Source: JAFGAS01 sp963809875 (GTDB taxonomy: Bacteria; Desulfobacterota; Zymogenia; Zymogenales; Zymogenaceae). Taken from it: a DNA stretch of 64,000 bases. Below are positions 26,532 to 35,247 of this stretch, piece after piece. Both the position numbers and the translations under genes were made by a program. The stretch lies in NCBI GenBank assembly GCA_963809875.1, contig CAWELC010000009.1, positions 124,001-188,000 of the forward strand, written 5' to 3'. The notes under the pieces were generated by a model, which was not told the DNA's origin, made no database searches, and saw only the letters and a list, made by a program, of their open reading frames with translations. How positions within the stretch are numbered: the stretch's first letter is position 1; every line of letters begins with the position of its first letter.

Positions 26532-27866
26532 ATGAACAAATATCTTTTCACAACCCTACCTTCAAACGATCTGGGGCTACTCACACAATCCCTGCCGATT
26601 GCTCACGAGCTGCGAAGCCGAGGGCATCAAATACTCTTTTGTAGTCCGGCCAAAGCCCCGGCCAAGTTAATAGCTGAGGCGGGGTTTGACAATTTTCTTC
26701 CGAGCCAGCCCCCTTACTATCTCATCTCCGGAGATATCATCAGTTTCGAAAGTCTGGCCCGGCTCCTGCGCTCACGGCACCTGAAACGCGACGTGGGAAT
26801 CCTCGGTTCGTTTGTAAGGCATATGTCTCGATCCAGTACGGCAGAAATCTGGAATATCGATCACTTCTCGCACCTGATTGGAATGAGCAATGAAGAATTG
26901 GTTCGGTCTAACGTAGACACGTTGATGGACGTAATGCGGGCGTATGAGCCGGATGTGATTGTGGACTTCTGGAACCCGTTTGCGTGCATCGCGGCCAGGG
27001 CCAGCCATAAGCCGCTGATTACCGTCATCCAGTCGATTCTACACCCTCAGAGTCAGGGCTTCATCTGGTGGAAGAAACCTCCCGGCGAAATTCCTTGCCC
27101 GGTCCCGGCAGTCAATAGGATACTGGCAGAATATCACCTGCCATCCATTGGGGCAATGGGCGATCTTATGATTGGCGATATGACGCTGGTGCTCGGACTC
27201 CCGGAAACAGACCCCCTGCCAACGACCGCGGATGTAACATACATCGGACCGATTCTGTGGCAAAGGCAAGACGAAAAGCTGCCCGCTTGGGTTTCTGATC
27301 TTAGCAGGGAAAAACCCGTGATCTGGCTGTATCCGGGTAATCTACAGTATGTGCGGGGAACCAGCACGTTTAGCGATTCCGCGGTTGTCCTGGAGGCATG
27401 CATTGAAGCGTTGGGAAACGAACCCGTACAGGTTATTCTGACCACCGGGCATAATCCTCTCCCGCGTCGTTTTACTGCCCTCCCGCCCAACTTCCATTAC
27501 GCAACCTATGTCCCCGGCCTCGCGATGGCCGAGAGAAGCGATCTGCTTATCCACCATGGCGGGTATGGCTCGTGCCAGACCGGGTTGTATACCGGGACAC
27601 CGGCTCTGATCATCCCCACTTATTCCGAGCGTGAGAGCAACGCACGGCGGATTGCCGCTCAGGGAGCAGGAGACTATGTGGTACCTAAATCGGACCTCAC
27701 CGGAAGGGAAAAGCATGTCTCCTCGGAAGAGGTGCGCACAAAAGTCTTCAACATTCTTTCCAATGCGTCTTTCGCGGAGAATGCCAGAAGGTTGAGCAAG
27801 AGGATGAAGGCCTACGGTGGCGCCTCTGAAGCGGCGCGCTTGATTGAGAATTACGCCCGAGTCTAG
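26532..27866 (+). CDS. GT1-family glycosyltransferase (UDP-glycosyltransferase/MGT-like)
   Basis: A 444-residue GT-B-fold enzyme that transfers sugars from nucleotide donors to small lipophilic acceptors. N-terminal acceptor domain opens with LLTQSLPIAHELRSRGHQI; the C-terminal donor-binding region has LYPGNLQYVRG, YVPGLAMAERSDLLIHHGGY (the typical HHGG signature) and GTPALIIP. ATG 26532 begins MNKYLFTTLP. It lies in the accessory stretch and looks less GC-rich than the core genes. Acceptor unknown; antibiotic or lipid glycosylation is possible. Confidence 0.88.
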   Translation: MNKYLFTTLPSNDLGLLTQSLPIAHELRSRGHQILFCSPAKAPAKLIAEAGFDNFLPSQPPYYLISGDIISFESLARLLRSRHLKRDVGILGSFVRHMSRSSTAEIWNIDHFSHLIGMSNEELVRSNVDTLMDVMRAYEPDVIVDFWNPFACIAARASHKPLITVIQSILHPQSQGFIWWKKPPGEIPCPVPAVNRILAEYHLPSIGAMGDLMIGDMTLVLGLPETDPLPTTADVTYIGPILWQRQDEKLPAWVSDLSREKPVIWLYPGNLQYVRGTSTFSDSAVVLEACIEALGNEPVQVILTTGHNPLPRRFTALPPNFHYATYVPGLAMAERSDLLIHHGGYGSCQTGLYTGTPALIIPTYSERESNARRIAAQGAGDYVVPKSDLTGREKHVSSEEVRTKVFNILSNASFAENARRLSKRMKAYGGASEAARLIENYARV

Positions 27867-28080
27867 GTAGAATGGCGGCCTAACGCCGGGTTACGGGCGA
27901 CGTCTTCGCAACGCGCCTGAGCCCGACCGTTGGCCGGCAGACGACCTCAGAAGGTCACCAAAAACGATCGCTCAACCCCCGCTGAGAACCATCGGATCAT
28001 TCTTGCCCGGGACAACGTCTCCCACCACCCCACCGCTCAATGATCAAGGATTGTCTTTTCCCCCGGAATATGCTACGGTG

Positions 28081-28677
28081 ATGAAATCGAACAATCGGGG
28101 TAATGGTTTGTTGCGCGAACACGTCGTATCATTGACAACGCCGCTGACCGATGACGTCGTCAAGACGCTTTCGGCAGGCACCGCAGTGACCCTGTCCGGT
28201 GTCGTGTACACCGCCCGGGACGCCGCCCACCGCCGGTTCATGGAGCTTCTGGATCGGGGGCAACCGCTCCCCTTTGAGCCCCTCGGTGCCGTCGTCTACT
28301 ACGTCGGGCCGTCCCCGGCGCCTCCCGGCAGGGTCATCGGCTCCGCGGGCCCCACGACGGCCCGGCGCATGGACCCGTTCGTTTCTCGACTGTCGGCCCT
28401 GGGCGTCAAGGGGAGCATCGGCAAGGGAGATCGGGGTCCGGAGGTTCGGGAGGTGCTGATGAAACACACGGCCGTCTATTTCGCCGCGACCGGCGGCGTG
28501 GCGGCGCTGCTGTCGGCACATATCAAGAGCGCCCGGGTGATCGCGTTTGACGATCTCGGCCCCGAGGCGGTCAGGGAGCTTGTCTTCGAGGGGTTTCCCG
28601 CGTTTGTGGCAATGGACTGCCACGGAAACGATATCTTCAGCCGGGGCAGACAACAGCACCGGCTCCAGAGGAGATGA
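28081..28677 (+). CDS. Fumarate hydratase/tartrate dehydratase C-terminal (beta) domain protein
   Basis: A stand-alone class I fumarase C-terminal domain (PF05683-like), 198 residues. Family segments: YTARDAAHRRFMELL, VVYYVGPSP, GPTTARRMDPF, SIGKGDRG, VYFAATGGVAALL and FPAFVAMDCHG. The iron-sulfur alpha subunit that normally accompanies it is not adjacent. The start is uncertain (ATG 28081 or further upstream, no clear ribosome-binding site). The epimerase gene follows after 6 bp, so it may act with that operon. It could partner with an alpha subunit encoded elsewhere. Confidence 0.75.
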   Translation: MKSNNRGNGLLREHVVSLTTPLTDDVVKTLSAGTAVTLSGVVYTARDAAHRRFMELLDRGQPLPFEPLGAVVYYVGPSPAPPGRVIGSAGPTTARRMDPFVSRLSALGVKGSIGKGDRGPEVREVLMKHTAVYFAATGGVAALLSAHIKSARVIAFDDLGPEAVRELVFEGFPAFVAMDCHGNDIFSRGRQQHRLQRR

Positions 28678-28683
28678 ACATTC

Positions 28684-29673
28684 GTGGCCGTCAAGTCGTT
28701 TAAGGACAAAAATGTCCTCATCACCGGGGGCCTCGGGTTCACCGGCAGCAACCTTGCGATTCGTCTGGCCGGTCTCGGTGCCCGCGTAACGCTGGTGGAT
28801 GCGATGCTGCCCGGTTACGGAGGCAATCCCTTCAACATCGAGCCGGTCAAAGAGAAGGTCCGGGTCAACTACTCGGACATCCGGGATCCGAATGCGATGA
28901 ACTGGCTGGTGCGCGGTATGGACTACGTCTTCCACCTGGCCGGCCAGGTTTGCCACGTCATGAGCCTCACCGATCCCTTTCCCGACATAGACATCAACAT
29001 CAAGGGGACGGCCGTGGTCATGGAGGCCCTCAGGAACCATAACCCGCACGCTACCGTAATCTATACCGGGACCCGGGGCGAGTACGGCCCGGTCACCAAG
29101 CTGCCCGTGAGCGAGGATGCCCCCACCAATCCCAAGGGGATGTACGAGATATCCAACCTCACGGCCGAGAAGATCGTCCAGGTCTACCACAACACGCACG
29201 GGATACCCGGGGTGATGCTCAGGATTACCAACAGCTACGGTCCGCGGGGTCAGATGAAGCACTCCCGATTCGGTGTCGTCAACTGGTTCATCAGGCTGGC
29301 CCTGTCGGGGCAGCCCATCACCGTTTTCGGCGACGGAAGCATGATCCGGGATTTTGTCTATATAGACGACTGTATCGACGCGATCATCGCCGTGGCGCAA
29401 AAACCGGAAGCGATGGGAGAGGTATTCAACGTGGGCGTGGATCGACCCACCACGATCGGCGAGATCTGCCGGATAATCGCCGATTTGACCGGCGCCGAGC
29501 TCACGTTTGTTCCACCGACCGCCGACCGCGCCGCGCTGGAGCCGGGACACTTCTATTCCGATATCACCAAGATCAGGACGATCGTCGGCTGGGAGCCGAA
29601 GACCGACCTCCGGGAGGGTCTGCGTAAGACCGTGGACTACTATCGAAAATACAGGGAGCACTACTGGTCATGA
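28684..29673 (+). CDS. NAD-dependent epimerase/dehydratase (extended SDR)
   Basis: A 329-residue extended SDR for nucleotide-sugar conversion. The Rossmann loop is ITGGLGFTGSNLA; VFHLAGQVCHVMSLTDP and GTRGEYGPV follow. The usual YxxxK is YEISN (in MYEISNLTAEKIVQV), so Lys is replaced by Asn unless the nearby Lys of AEK compensates. The later GDGSMIRDFVYIDDC and NVG motifs are intact. GTG 28684 follows GAGATG-like purines. It overlaps the oxidoreductase gene by 4 bp, so the two act in one pathway. Confidence 0.85.
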   Translation: MAVKSFKDKNVLITGGLGFTGSNLAIRLAGLGARVTLVDAMLPGYGGNPFNIEPVKEKVRVNYSDIRDPNAMNWLVRGMDYVFHLAGQVCHVMSLTDPFPDIDINIKGTAVVMEALRNHNPHATVIYTGTRGEYGPVTKLPVSEDAPTNPKGMYEISNLTAEKIVQVYHNTHGIPGVMLRITNSYGPRGQMKHSRFGVVNWFIRLALSGQPITVFGDGSMIRDFVYIDDCIDAIIAVAQKPEAMGEVFNVGVDRPTTIGEICRIIADLTGAELTFVPPTADRAALEPGHFYSDITKIRTIVGWEPKTDLREGLRKTVDYYRKYREHYWS

Positions 29674-30689
29674 GCGAAAAAGCAGTTCGGACGGCGCTTG
29701 TCGGCGTTGGTGGGTGGGGTTCGAATATCCTGAGGGCGTTGCTGAGGCTGGATTCCGCCCGTCTGACCTATATCTGCGATACCAACCCCGAGCGCATAAA
29801 GACCCTGACGGCCCAGCACCCCGGCGTCTCGCTCGTCGACGACTATTCGGCGCTGGTGGACAACCCCGATATCGACGCCGTGCTGATCGCCACCCCGGCG
29901 CCGACCCACGCTCAGATCGCCGAGGCCTTTTTCCGGGCCGGGAAGGCGGTCTTCGTTGAAAAGCCGATGACGCTTTCGCTTGCCGACGCCGAGCGTCTGG
30001 AAGGGCTCTCCCGGGAGACCCCCGACCGCCCCCTCATGGTGGGGCACCTCCTCGTCTATCATCCCGCCACCGCGATGATCAAGGAGATCATCGATGCCGG
30101 GGGGTTGGGCGAGATCTACTACATCTATACCAAGCGGCTGAACCTCGGGGTCGTCAGGGAGGACGAAAATGTCCTCTGGTCGCTGGCGCCCCACGACATC
30201 TCCATCCTTATCCACCTCATGGGTGCCGCACCGGAAGCGGTCTCGGCCCACGGCGGTGCGTACCTCAACAGGAAGGTGGAGGACATCGCCTTCATGACCC
30301 TCTTCTTTTCGGACGGGCGGATGGGGGAGGTTCACGTCTCGTGGCTCGATCCCAACAAGGAGAGAAAGACGGTGGTCGTCGGCTCGCAGAAGATGCTCGT
30401 CTTTGACGACATGGAGGCCACCGAGAAGATCCGGATCTACGACAAGGGGGCCCAGGTCAACGCGACCGCCGATTTCGCGCGCAGCATCTCGATTCGGCAC
30501 GGTGATATCCATATCCCGCTGGTTCCCGCGCAGGAGCCGTTGATGGTGGAAATGAGACGGTTCATCGAATGCGCGAGGGACAAAAAGAGACCGGTTTCGG
30601 ACGCGCGGCAGGGTCTGGAGGTCGTGAGAGTACTGACGGCCGCCGGCGAATCGATGCGGGAGGGGGGTAAGATCGTCCGGCTGAAATGA
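29670..30689 (+). CDS. Gfo/Idh/MocA-family oxidoreductase
   Basis: A 339-residue NAD(P)-dependent sugar or inositol oxidoreductase. Dinucleotide loop LVGVGGWGSNIL at the N-terminus, YICDTNPER, then the conserved EKPMTLSLADAE with the Lys-Pro dyad at about residue 96. The C-terminal beta-sheet domain is complete. It overlaps the upstream epimerase (ATGA). The pair probably makes or modifies a nucleotide-linked sugar (inference); no transferase or export gene is adjacent apart from the GT1 gene 2 kb upstream. Confidence 0.88.
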   Translation: MSEKAVRTALVGVGGWGSNILRALLRLDSARLTYICDTNPERIKTLTAQHPGVSLVDDYSALVDNPDIDAVLIATPAPTHAQIAEAFFRAGKAVFVEKPMTLSLADAERLEGLSRETPDRPLMVGHLLVYHPATAMIKEIIDAGGLGEIYYIYTKRLNLGVVREDENVLWSLAPHDISILIHLMGAAPEAVSAHGGAYLNRKVEDIAFMTLFFSDGRMGEVHVSWLDPNKERKTVVVGSQKMLVFDDMEATEKIRIYDKGAQVNATADFARSISIRHGDIHIPLVPAQEPLMVEMRRFIECARDKKRPVSDARQGLEVVRVLTAAGESMREGGKIVRLK

Positions 30690-30851
30690 GCAGTGAAAAG
30701 GCGAGCACCCGGGAGTGAGCGTCGGGGACGGACAACCGCACCCTCGACTACCACGACGGAGCTCCCCACTATCCTTCCGGGCCGAATGCGCAAATAGGCC
30801 CTCAACCGCCCCGTTTGAAGCGACGAAGCGGCATATCTCGAAGCCAACAAG

Positions 30852-31316
30852 TCATAGAGTCAGCTCTTCCACCACGCACTTGGAGCCGGGAGTGCACCCC
30901 TCGATTTTTTCGATCGCACGAATGACGACGTCCGGCACGGGCGCCTTGCCGTTCGCGCGGTAGTCGAAGGTCACGATGACCCCGTCACCGTAGGCCGACG
31001 CCCCGTGTTTTTGGCTCATCACGAGGTAGTCCATGTTGAAGTGGGTGTTGCCGATGGTGGAGACCCGCGTCCCTACCGTCAGCGTGTCGGGATAGTAGAC
31101 GGGTATCTTGAAGGTGCAGGAGGTCTTTGCGAGGATCGGACCGATCATGATCTCCTTCATAATCTCCAGGAGGCCCGCGCGCTCCAGATAGATCATGCGC
31201 GCCGTCTCGAAATAGCGGAAATACATGGCGTTGTTGACGTGGCCGAGGGCATCCATCTCGCCCCAGGCCACGGGGATCGTCACGGTCACCGGATAGTCGT
31301 TCAGCTCGTCGGTCAT
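30852..31316 (-). CDS. Acyl-CoA thioesterase, hot-dog fold (4HBT/YbgC-like)
   Basis: A hot-dog-fold thioesterase, 154 residues from ATG 31316. The active-site helix region reads WGEMDALGHVNNAMYFRYFE, matching the D-x-x-G-H-x-N-N signature with catalytic Asp. ATG 31316 is preceded by AAAGG at suitable spacing; ATG 31349 would add 11 residues and would almost touch the nitroreductase stop. Probably co-transcribed with that gene. Confidence 0.85.
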   Translation of the reverse strand: MTDELNDYPVTVTIPVAWGEMDALGHVNNAMYFRYFETARMIYLERAGLLEIMKEIMIGPILAKTSCTFKIPVYYPDTLTVGTRVSTIGNTHFNMDYLVMSQKHGASAYGDGVIVTFDYRANGKAPVPDVVIRAIEKIEGCTPGSKCVVEELTL

Positions 31317-31353
31317 TTCTGGTACCTTTGTCGTTGAAACGGTTTTCATCCCG

Positions 31354-31911
31354 TCAGCCGGAATAGCGGTCGATGAAGGCAAACTCCGAAATCGGCTTGC
31401 GCTCGGGCCGTCCGCGTTCTCCCTTTATCTGGTTCTCGCTGAAGTAGGGCTTGAGCTCGGTGGTGTGTTTCCCGACGTTGACCAGCGTAATCAGGGTCAT
31501 CTCCTGCGGGATACCCAGGATTTCCTTGGCCTTCTTATCGTCGTAGCCGGCGATGGGGTGGGCCACCAGTCCCAGCTCGGTTGCCCTCAGGATCAGAAAG
31601 CCCACGGACATCCCCACGTCAAACAGGAAATAGTCGCGGCCGGCAAGCATGCAGTCGTTCTCTTTTTTGGAGAAGACCGCGATGATCAGGGAGGAGTCCT
31701 TCGCCCAGCGGTTCCCCTCCGAGAGGGCCTCATGGAGCTTACCGAGTGCCTCGGGGTTATAGACGAAGACGAAACGCCAGGGCTGAAAATTGTTGCAGGA
31801 TGGGGCGAGCCGCGCGCTTTCGGCCAGGTCGTCTACCAGCTCTCCGGTGATTGTCACCGGCACGAACGAACGGTATGCCCTCCTGGCCTTGATCGCTTCC
31901 TTCACGTCCAT
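31354..31911 (-). CDS. Nitroreductase-family protein
   Basis: A 185-residue FMN-dependent oxidoreductase. N-terminal RRAYRSFVP carries the FMN-contact Arg pair, SARLAPSCNNFQPWRFVFV the central segment, and GMSVGFLILRATELGLV the dimer helix. Substrates of such enzymes range from nitroaromatics to flavins and quinones. It is followed by the thioesterase in the same direction. Confidence 0.88.
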   Translation of the reverse strand: MDVKEAIKARRAYRSFVPVTITGELVDDLAESARLAPSCNNFQPWRFVFVYNPEALGKLHEALSEGNRWAKDSSLIIAVFSKKENDCMLAGRDYFLFDVGMSVGFLILRATELGLVAHPIAGYDDKKAKEILGIPQEMTLITLVNVGKHTTELKPYFSENQIKGERGRPERKPISEFAFIDRYSG

Positions 31912-32146
31912 CTATTGCCTCCTGGGAGAAATGCGGGTGTTTCGGTCGATAGACAGGTCTACGTTCAAGATAAATTTTAACATGATCAACGATCGTTGTC
32001 CACCCCTATTTGCACCAGTCGCGCGCCGAACCCTCGCTTCTGCTCTGCTTTCTGGTTCTGTTACCCCGGCCGGGGCCGTCGGTGTCGGCGCATGACTAAC
32101 TATAATCATTAACCGGTAATTTGTTTAAAAAAAAGTATTTATTTTG
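31912..32146. other. Intergenic stretch, divergent nitroreductase and pilin genes
   Basis: No gene seen. AT-rich near 32100-32170; the pilin promoter is given separately. Confidence 0.35.
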
Positions 32147-32176
32147 TTGACAATAGTATATAGTAAAGGATAATAA
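32147..32176 (+). promoter_or_regulatory. Predicted promoter of the pilin gene
   Basis: TTGACA (32147-32152) with GATAAT (32169-32174, 16-bp spacer) or TAATAA (32171-32176, 18-bp). No clear sigma-54 (GG-N10-GC) site was found, though many pilin genes use one. Confidence 0.55.
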
Positions 32177-32329
32177 TGTACATTTGGATAGTCGGCCGCG
32201 CGGACTGACGACAACCCATTTCACAGCCGTTGAGTCCCGGCTGCATCTCCCGGCGGCGGGGGTCCGCGCCGTTTCTTTGAAGACAGGCGGTACGAAACCC
32301 GGTCTTGTCTCTTTCAAGGCAGTTACAGT

Positions 32330-32761
32330 ATGAAGAGCCCTAAACTGCGTTCGGGATTTAGCCTCGTCGAGCTGATGATCGTGGTTGCCATCATCGCGGT
32401 CCTGGCGGTAGTCGCCATTCCAAACTATATCGCCTATCAGAATCGTTCGAGGCAATCGGAAGCCCGAATCCTCCTCTCCGGCGTGTACGCAAGTGAAGTG
32501 ACCTTCTTTGCGGAGCATACACGATATGCGGGCACCTTTAGCGAAATCTCCTTCAGGCCGTCATCGGAGCCGAAGTACTATAAAAACTGGTATCTTAATA
32601 TTTCCGCAAGCACGTTTCATTTCACGGCAACCTGCTCGGCCGACCTCGACCACGACGGCCGCTATGACTTCTGGATGGTGACGGACTGCAGCCGCGACCC
32701 GTGGAACGTCTACGACGACCTCAAGGACAGATACCAACATTACCCGTATTCCTGTCCATAG
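32330..32761 (+). CDS. Type IV pilin-like (prepilin) protein
   Basis: Prepilin with the class III leader: short basic start MKSPKLRSG and cleavage before FSLVELMIVVAIIAVLAV, where Glu5 of the mature helix is kept. The 143-residue length fits a short PilA or minor pilin. The globular part has LDHDGRYD, a D-x-D-x-DG calcium-loop-like motif, and three Cys (in TATCSAD, VTDCSRD and the C-terminal YSCP) that may form a disulfide. No pilus assembly genes are adjacent. The TPR gene follows in 22 bp. Confidence 0.85.
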   Translation: MKSPKLRSGFSLVELMIVVAIIAVLAVVAIPNYIAYQNRSRQSEARILLSGVYASEVTFFAEHTRYAGTFSEISFRPSSEPKYYKNWYLNISASTFHFTATCSADLDHDGRYDFWMVTDCSRDPWNVYDDLKDRYQHYPYSCP

Positions 32762-32783
32762 GAAATCCCGTGAAGGATCGGAC

Positions 32784-33293
32784 ATGAACAGAAGACGCGC
32801 AGCCGTCATCGTATCCATCGCGCTTCTCCTCCTTGTGCTTCCCGGACCGGGATACGGCCTGACGGCCGAGGATTGGCTGAGGAAAGGCCGCGAGGAGGCC
32901 GACCCGGAAAGAAAGATCGAATGTTTCGACAGCGCCATACGCCTCAACCCCGGGCTCGCCGAGGCCTATACCTACCGGGGGATGGCCGAGAGCGACCTGG
33001 GCAAATACGACAAGGCTGTCGCGGATTACACGAAAGCCATCGAGCTCAACCCGGACAACCCGCAGAGTTACAACAACAGGGGATGGGCGCGCGATAAGCT
33101 GGGTCAATATGACAAGGCCGTCGCCGACTATAGCCGGGCCATACGGATTGACCCGCACTATTCCAGCGCCTACAACAACCGGGGCGTTACGTACTATAAC
33201 CAGGGACAAATAGAAAAAGCCCTGGCCGACTTCGACAAGGCCTGCAAGCTGGGATACGGCAAGGGGTGCCAGAACTACTATAAGATCAAGTAA
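32784..33293 (+). CDS. Exported TPR-repeat protein
   Basis: A 169-residue periplasmic tetratricopeptide protein. Signal peptide at residues 1-25 (IVSIALLLLVLPGPGYG), then about four TPR units (EAYTYRGMAESDLGKYDKAV, SYNNRGWARDKLGQYDKAV, AYNNRGVTYYNQGQIEKAL). TPR proteins serve as scaffolds, for example for pilus assembly. Its closeness to the pilin (22 bp) suggests a shared transcript, but no direct function can be read. Confidence 0.8.
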   Translation: MNRRRAAVIVSIALLLLVLPGPGYGLTAEDWLRKGREEADPERKIECFDSAIRLNPGLAEAYTYRGMAESDLGKYDKAVADYTKAIELNPDNPQSYNNRGWARDKLGQYDKAVADYSRAIRIDPHYSSAYNNRGVTYYNQGQIEKALADFDKACKLGYGKGCQNYYKIK

Positions 33294-33338
33294 GCCGTGC
33301 TGCCCGCGGGCGGCTGTGGTTATCCGGCGGTGATCGCC

Positions 33339-33923
33339 ATGTCCGAAGAAAAAAAGGTAACGAACATCTCAATCCGCGCGGCCTGTGACGCCCTTTCGGA
33401 GGTCGTCGGGAAAAACGCAAGGAATCTGGTGCTCAGAAAGGCCGGGCTTGAGAGAATTATTGATGATCCCCCGCCATACGATTTTACAGTGGCCTTCACC
33501 ATACCCGAACAGGCCAATCTCTATCTTGCCGTCGTCGACTATTTCGGAAAGGTGGGCGCCCAGGGGATTCTCCGGCAGATCGGGTATAAAGCCGCCTCCC
33601 TCGCCTGCGAGAAGGGGCTCGTCGACCATCTCAAAGATGCCCCGGAGCAGGAGCAATTATATAAACTCATCGACCTTTTTCATCTCCTTGTCGGCAAGGG
33701 GAAGGCCGAAGAGGTCCAACCGGGGGTTTTTGCCCTTAACGTCTTCGACTGCATCCACTGCAGCGGGGTGAAAAGCAGAAAGCAGTTCTGCAGTCATTAT
33801 GCCGGCGCGCTGCAGGCGCTGGTCGATAACCTCAAGGGGAAGAAGCGCTATTCGGCGATGGAAGAACAGTGTTTCGCAACGGGAGGAAAGACCTGCCTCT
33901 TCGTACTGCGCAAAGTGACGTAA
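33339..33923 (+). CDS. V4R-like cysteine-containing protein
   Basis: A 194-residue protein with a C-terminal V4R-type pattern: FDCIHCSGVKSRKQFCSHY, then EEQCFATGGKTCLFVL, which echoes the closing E-x-x-C-x-x-x-GG-x-x-C of V4R domains. The N-terminal half is helical. ATG 33339 follows GGTGA at normal spacing; a GTG at 33297 would start inside the gap after the TPR gene. A terminator follows. Function is unknown; ligand sensing is a guess. Confidence 0.6.
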   Translation: MSEEKKVTNISIRAACDALSEVVGKNARNLVLRKAGLERIIDDPPPYDFTVAFTIPEQANLYLAVVDYFGKVGAQGILRQIGYKAASLACEKGLVDHLKDAPEQEQLYKLIDLFHLLVGKGKAEEVQPGVFALNVFDCIHCSGVKSRKQFCSHYAGALQALVDNLKGKKRYSAMEEQCFATGGKTCLFVLRKVT

Positions 33924-33946
33924 GACTCCATTTGCCCGCGCACTCT

Positions 33947-33978
33947 ACCGGCCCATCTTTTGATGTCGGCCGGTTTTT
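33947..33978 (+). terminator. Intrinsic terminator
   Basis: ACCGGCC (33947-33953) with GGCCGGT (33968-33974), inner CATC/GATG, then TTTTT. It ends the TPR/V4R transcript. Confidence 0.8.
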
Positions 33979-34275
33979 CTTTGGAGAGATAGTCGGTGAG
34001 CAAGGAGATAACAAGAAGCGCTGCCGCCCTCCTGCCTGCCGCAGCTCGTCACCCGGGCGTGATTAACGTCCGATCTATTGCATAAATAAACAAGTCTTTT
34101 CTTGACAACATTAACGATTTATAATAAAGGGTGTATGGGAAACGTTCCTTATTAGATTTTTCTGTACGATCACGACGGCTCTTAAGGGCTTGGCTCTCTA
34201 TCGATCCGCGTCATCGTCTCGCTATCGCAGTCACTTCATTCTAAGTACAAATAGAACCAGTTCATAGGAAATAGC
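33979..34275 (+). other. Intergenic stretch with possible promoter
   Basis: No gene is seen. TTGACA and TATAAT occur near 34103-34126 but only 12 bp apart, too close for a standard promoter; one of them may combine with a weaker partner. Confidence 0.35.
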
Positions 34276-35085
34276 ATGGAGAGAAGGGTAAAGAATATCG
34301 GATTCTTGTCTATCCTTGTTATAGCCACCTATCTGCCTATTTCTATATTTTACTTCTTAAAGCTACCAGGCGTGGATTCAGTAGAAATACGTATCGGGGT
34401 TTTCTCGAAAATAATTGAAATTCTATTTTTCTTGGTGTGTCTTTTCTTCTATCTTATGGGATCTACCAGGGCGACACTTAGTCTCTTAGGTTTCCTGGGA
34501 TCCATTATATTTACCCTCTTTGATTTCTTAGTTGTACCACTCATCCATGAAAACGGTAATTTGTTGATGGTGTTTTCTGAGGTGACGGCCCTATTCATCT
34601 CCTGTGTCGCGTTTTATCAACTCATAAGGTCATTGGATGTAAAGAAGATTGAATCCCAATTTAGCGAAGAAACGCCTATCAAGACTACTATAGGGCTTCT
34701 TCTTGCGGTCGCACTTATCTCATCGTATGCGGCGTATCTATATTATAAGGTATATCTAGTAGGTCCTTATATTCTTGGTCTGGAGCCAGATCATCCAATA
34801 TATAATATTATCCGAGCCTTTCCTATCTTATTCCCACTTCTCTTAGTATATTTGCTCCTATTCAAGAAAGATTGGAGATACGTGCTTACATCCGCATTCC
34901 TTGTTTTCAACGCCGTATCATTTGCCGCTGATTTTTCCGTACTTGTTTTCACAGGTTTCGGTTACACATACTTAATCGAGAGTATTCCTAGCTTTCTTTT
35001 GTTGAGCTTTGCAGTTATCTTCCTAAAGAGTCTCCACGAAGGTGATGCATCCATGAAGAGTGGCAGGTCCGGTTCCGGGTGTTAG
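34276..35085 (+). CDS. Polytopic membrane protein of unknown function (AT-rich)
   Basis: A 269-residue protein, not recognised, with about seven hydrophobic segments (for example near 10-28, 45-62, 68-88, 100-118, 138-158, 182-202 and 228-250). Its base composition is AT-rich against the GC-rich surroundings, a sign of transfer. The last residues (SGRSGSGC) and stop are supplied by a copy of the REP-like repeat that begins at 35062, so the native C-terminus may have been altered when the repeat arrived. Confidence 0.6.
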   Translation: MERRVKNIGFLSILVIATYLPISIFYFLKLPGVDSVEIRIGVFSKIIEILFFLVCLFFYLMGSTRATLSLLGFLGSIIFTLFDFLVVPLIHENGNLLMVFSEVTALFISCVAFYQLIRSLDVKKIESQFSEETPIKTTIGLLLAVALISSYAAYLYYKVYLVGPYILGLEPDHPIYNIIRAFPILFPLLLVYLLLFKKDWRYVLTSAFLVFNAVSFAADFSVLVFTGFGYTYLIESIPSFLLLSFAVIFLKSLHEGDASMKSGRSGSGC

Positions 35086-35092
35086 TTGACGG
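35062..35092 (+). repeat. REP-like repeat copy A (diverged)
   Basis: Shares GGGTGTTAGTTGACGG with copy B and has a diverged left part (GGTCCGGTTCC). It supplies the stop codon of the membrane protein gene. Confidence 0.6.
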
Positions 35093-35187
35093 CTCCGATT
35101 GTCGCTGAATTTACGGCACGATCTGTAAGGATGGATACGGACGCAAGGTCGAGCATCGCATACGTTTTGTCCGGCAACGAAAACTAA

Positions 35188-35222
35188 GGGGGTCAAGTCT
35201 GGTTTTGGGTGTTAGTTGACGG
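35188..35222 (+). repeat. REP-like repeat copy B
   Basis: GGGGTCAAGTCTGGTTTTGG then GTGTTAGTTGACGG. The reverse complement of copies C and D (GGGGTCAGGTCTTGTTTTGG, then GTTTTAGTCAG) is nearly the same, so B and C/D are inverted ends of one element. Confidence 0.75.
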
Positions 35223-35247
35223 GCCATGATAGAGGAGGACATTCTTC

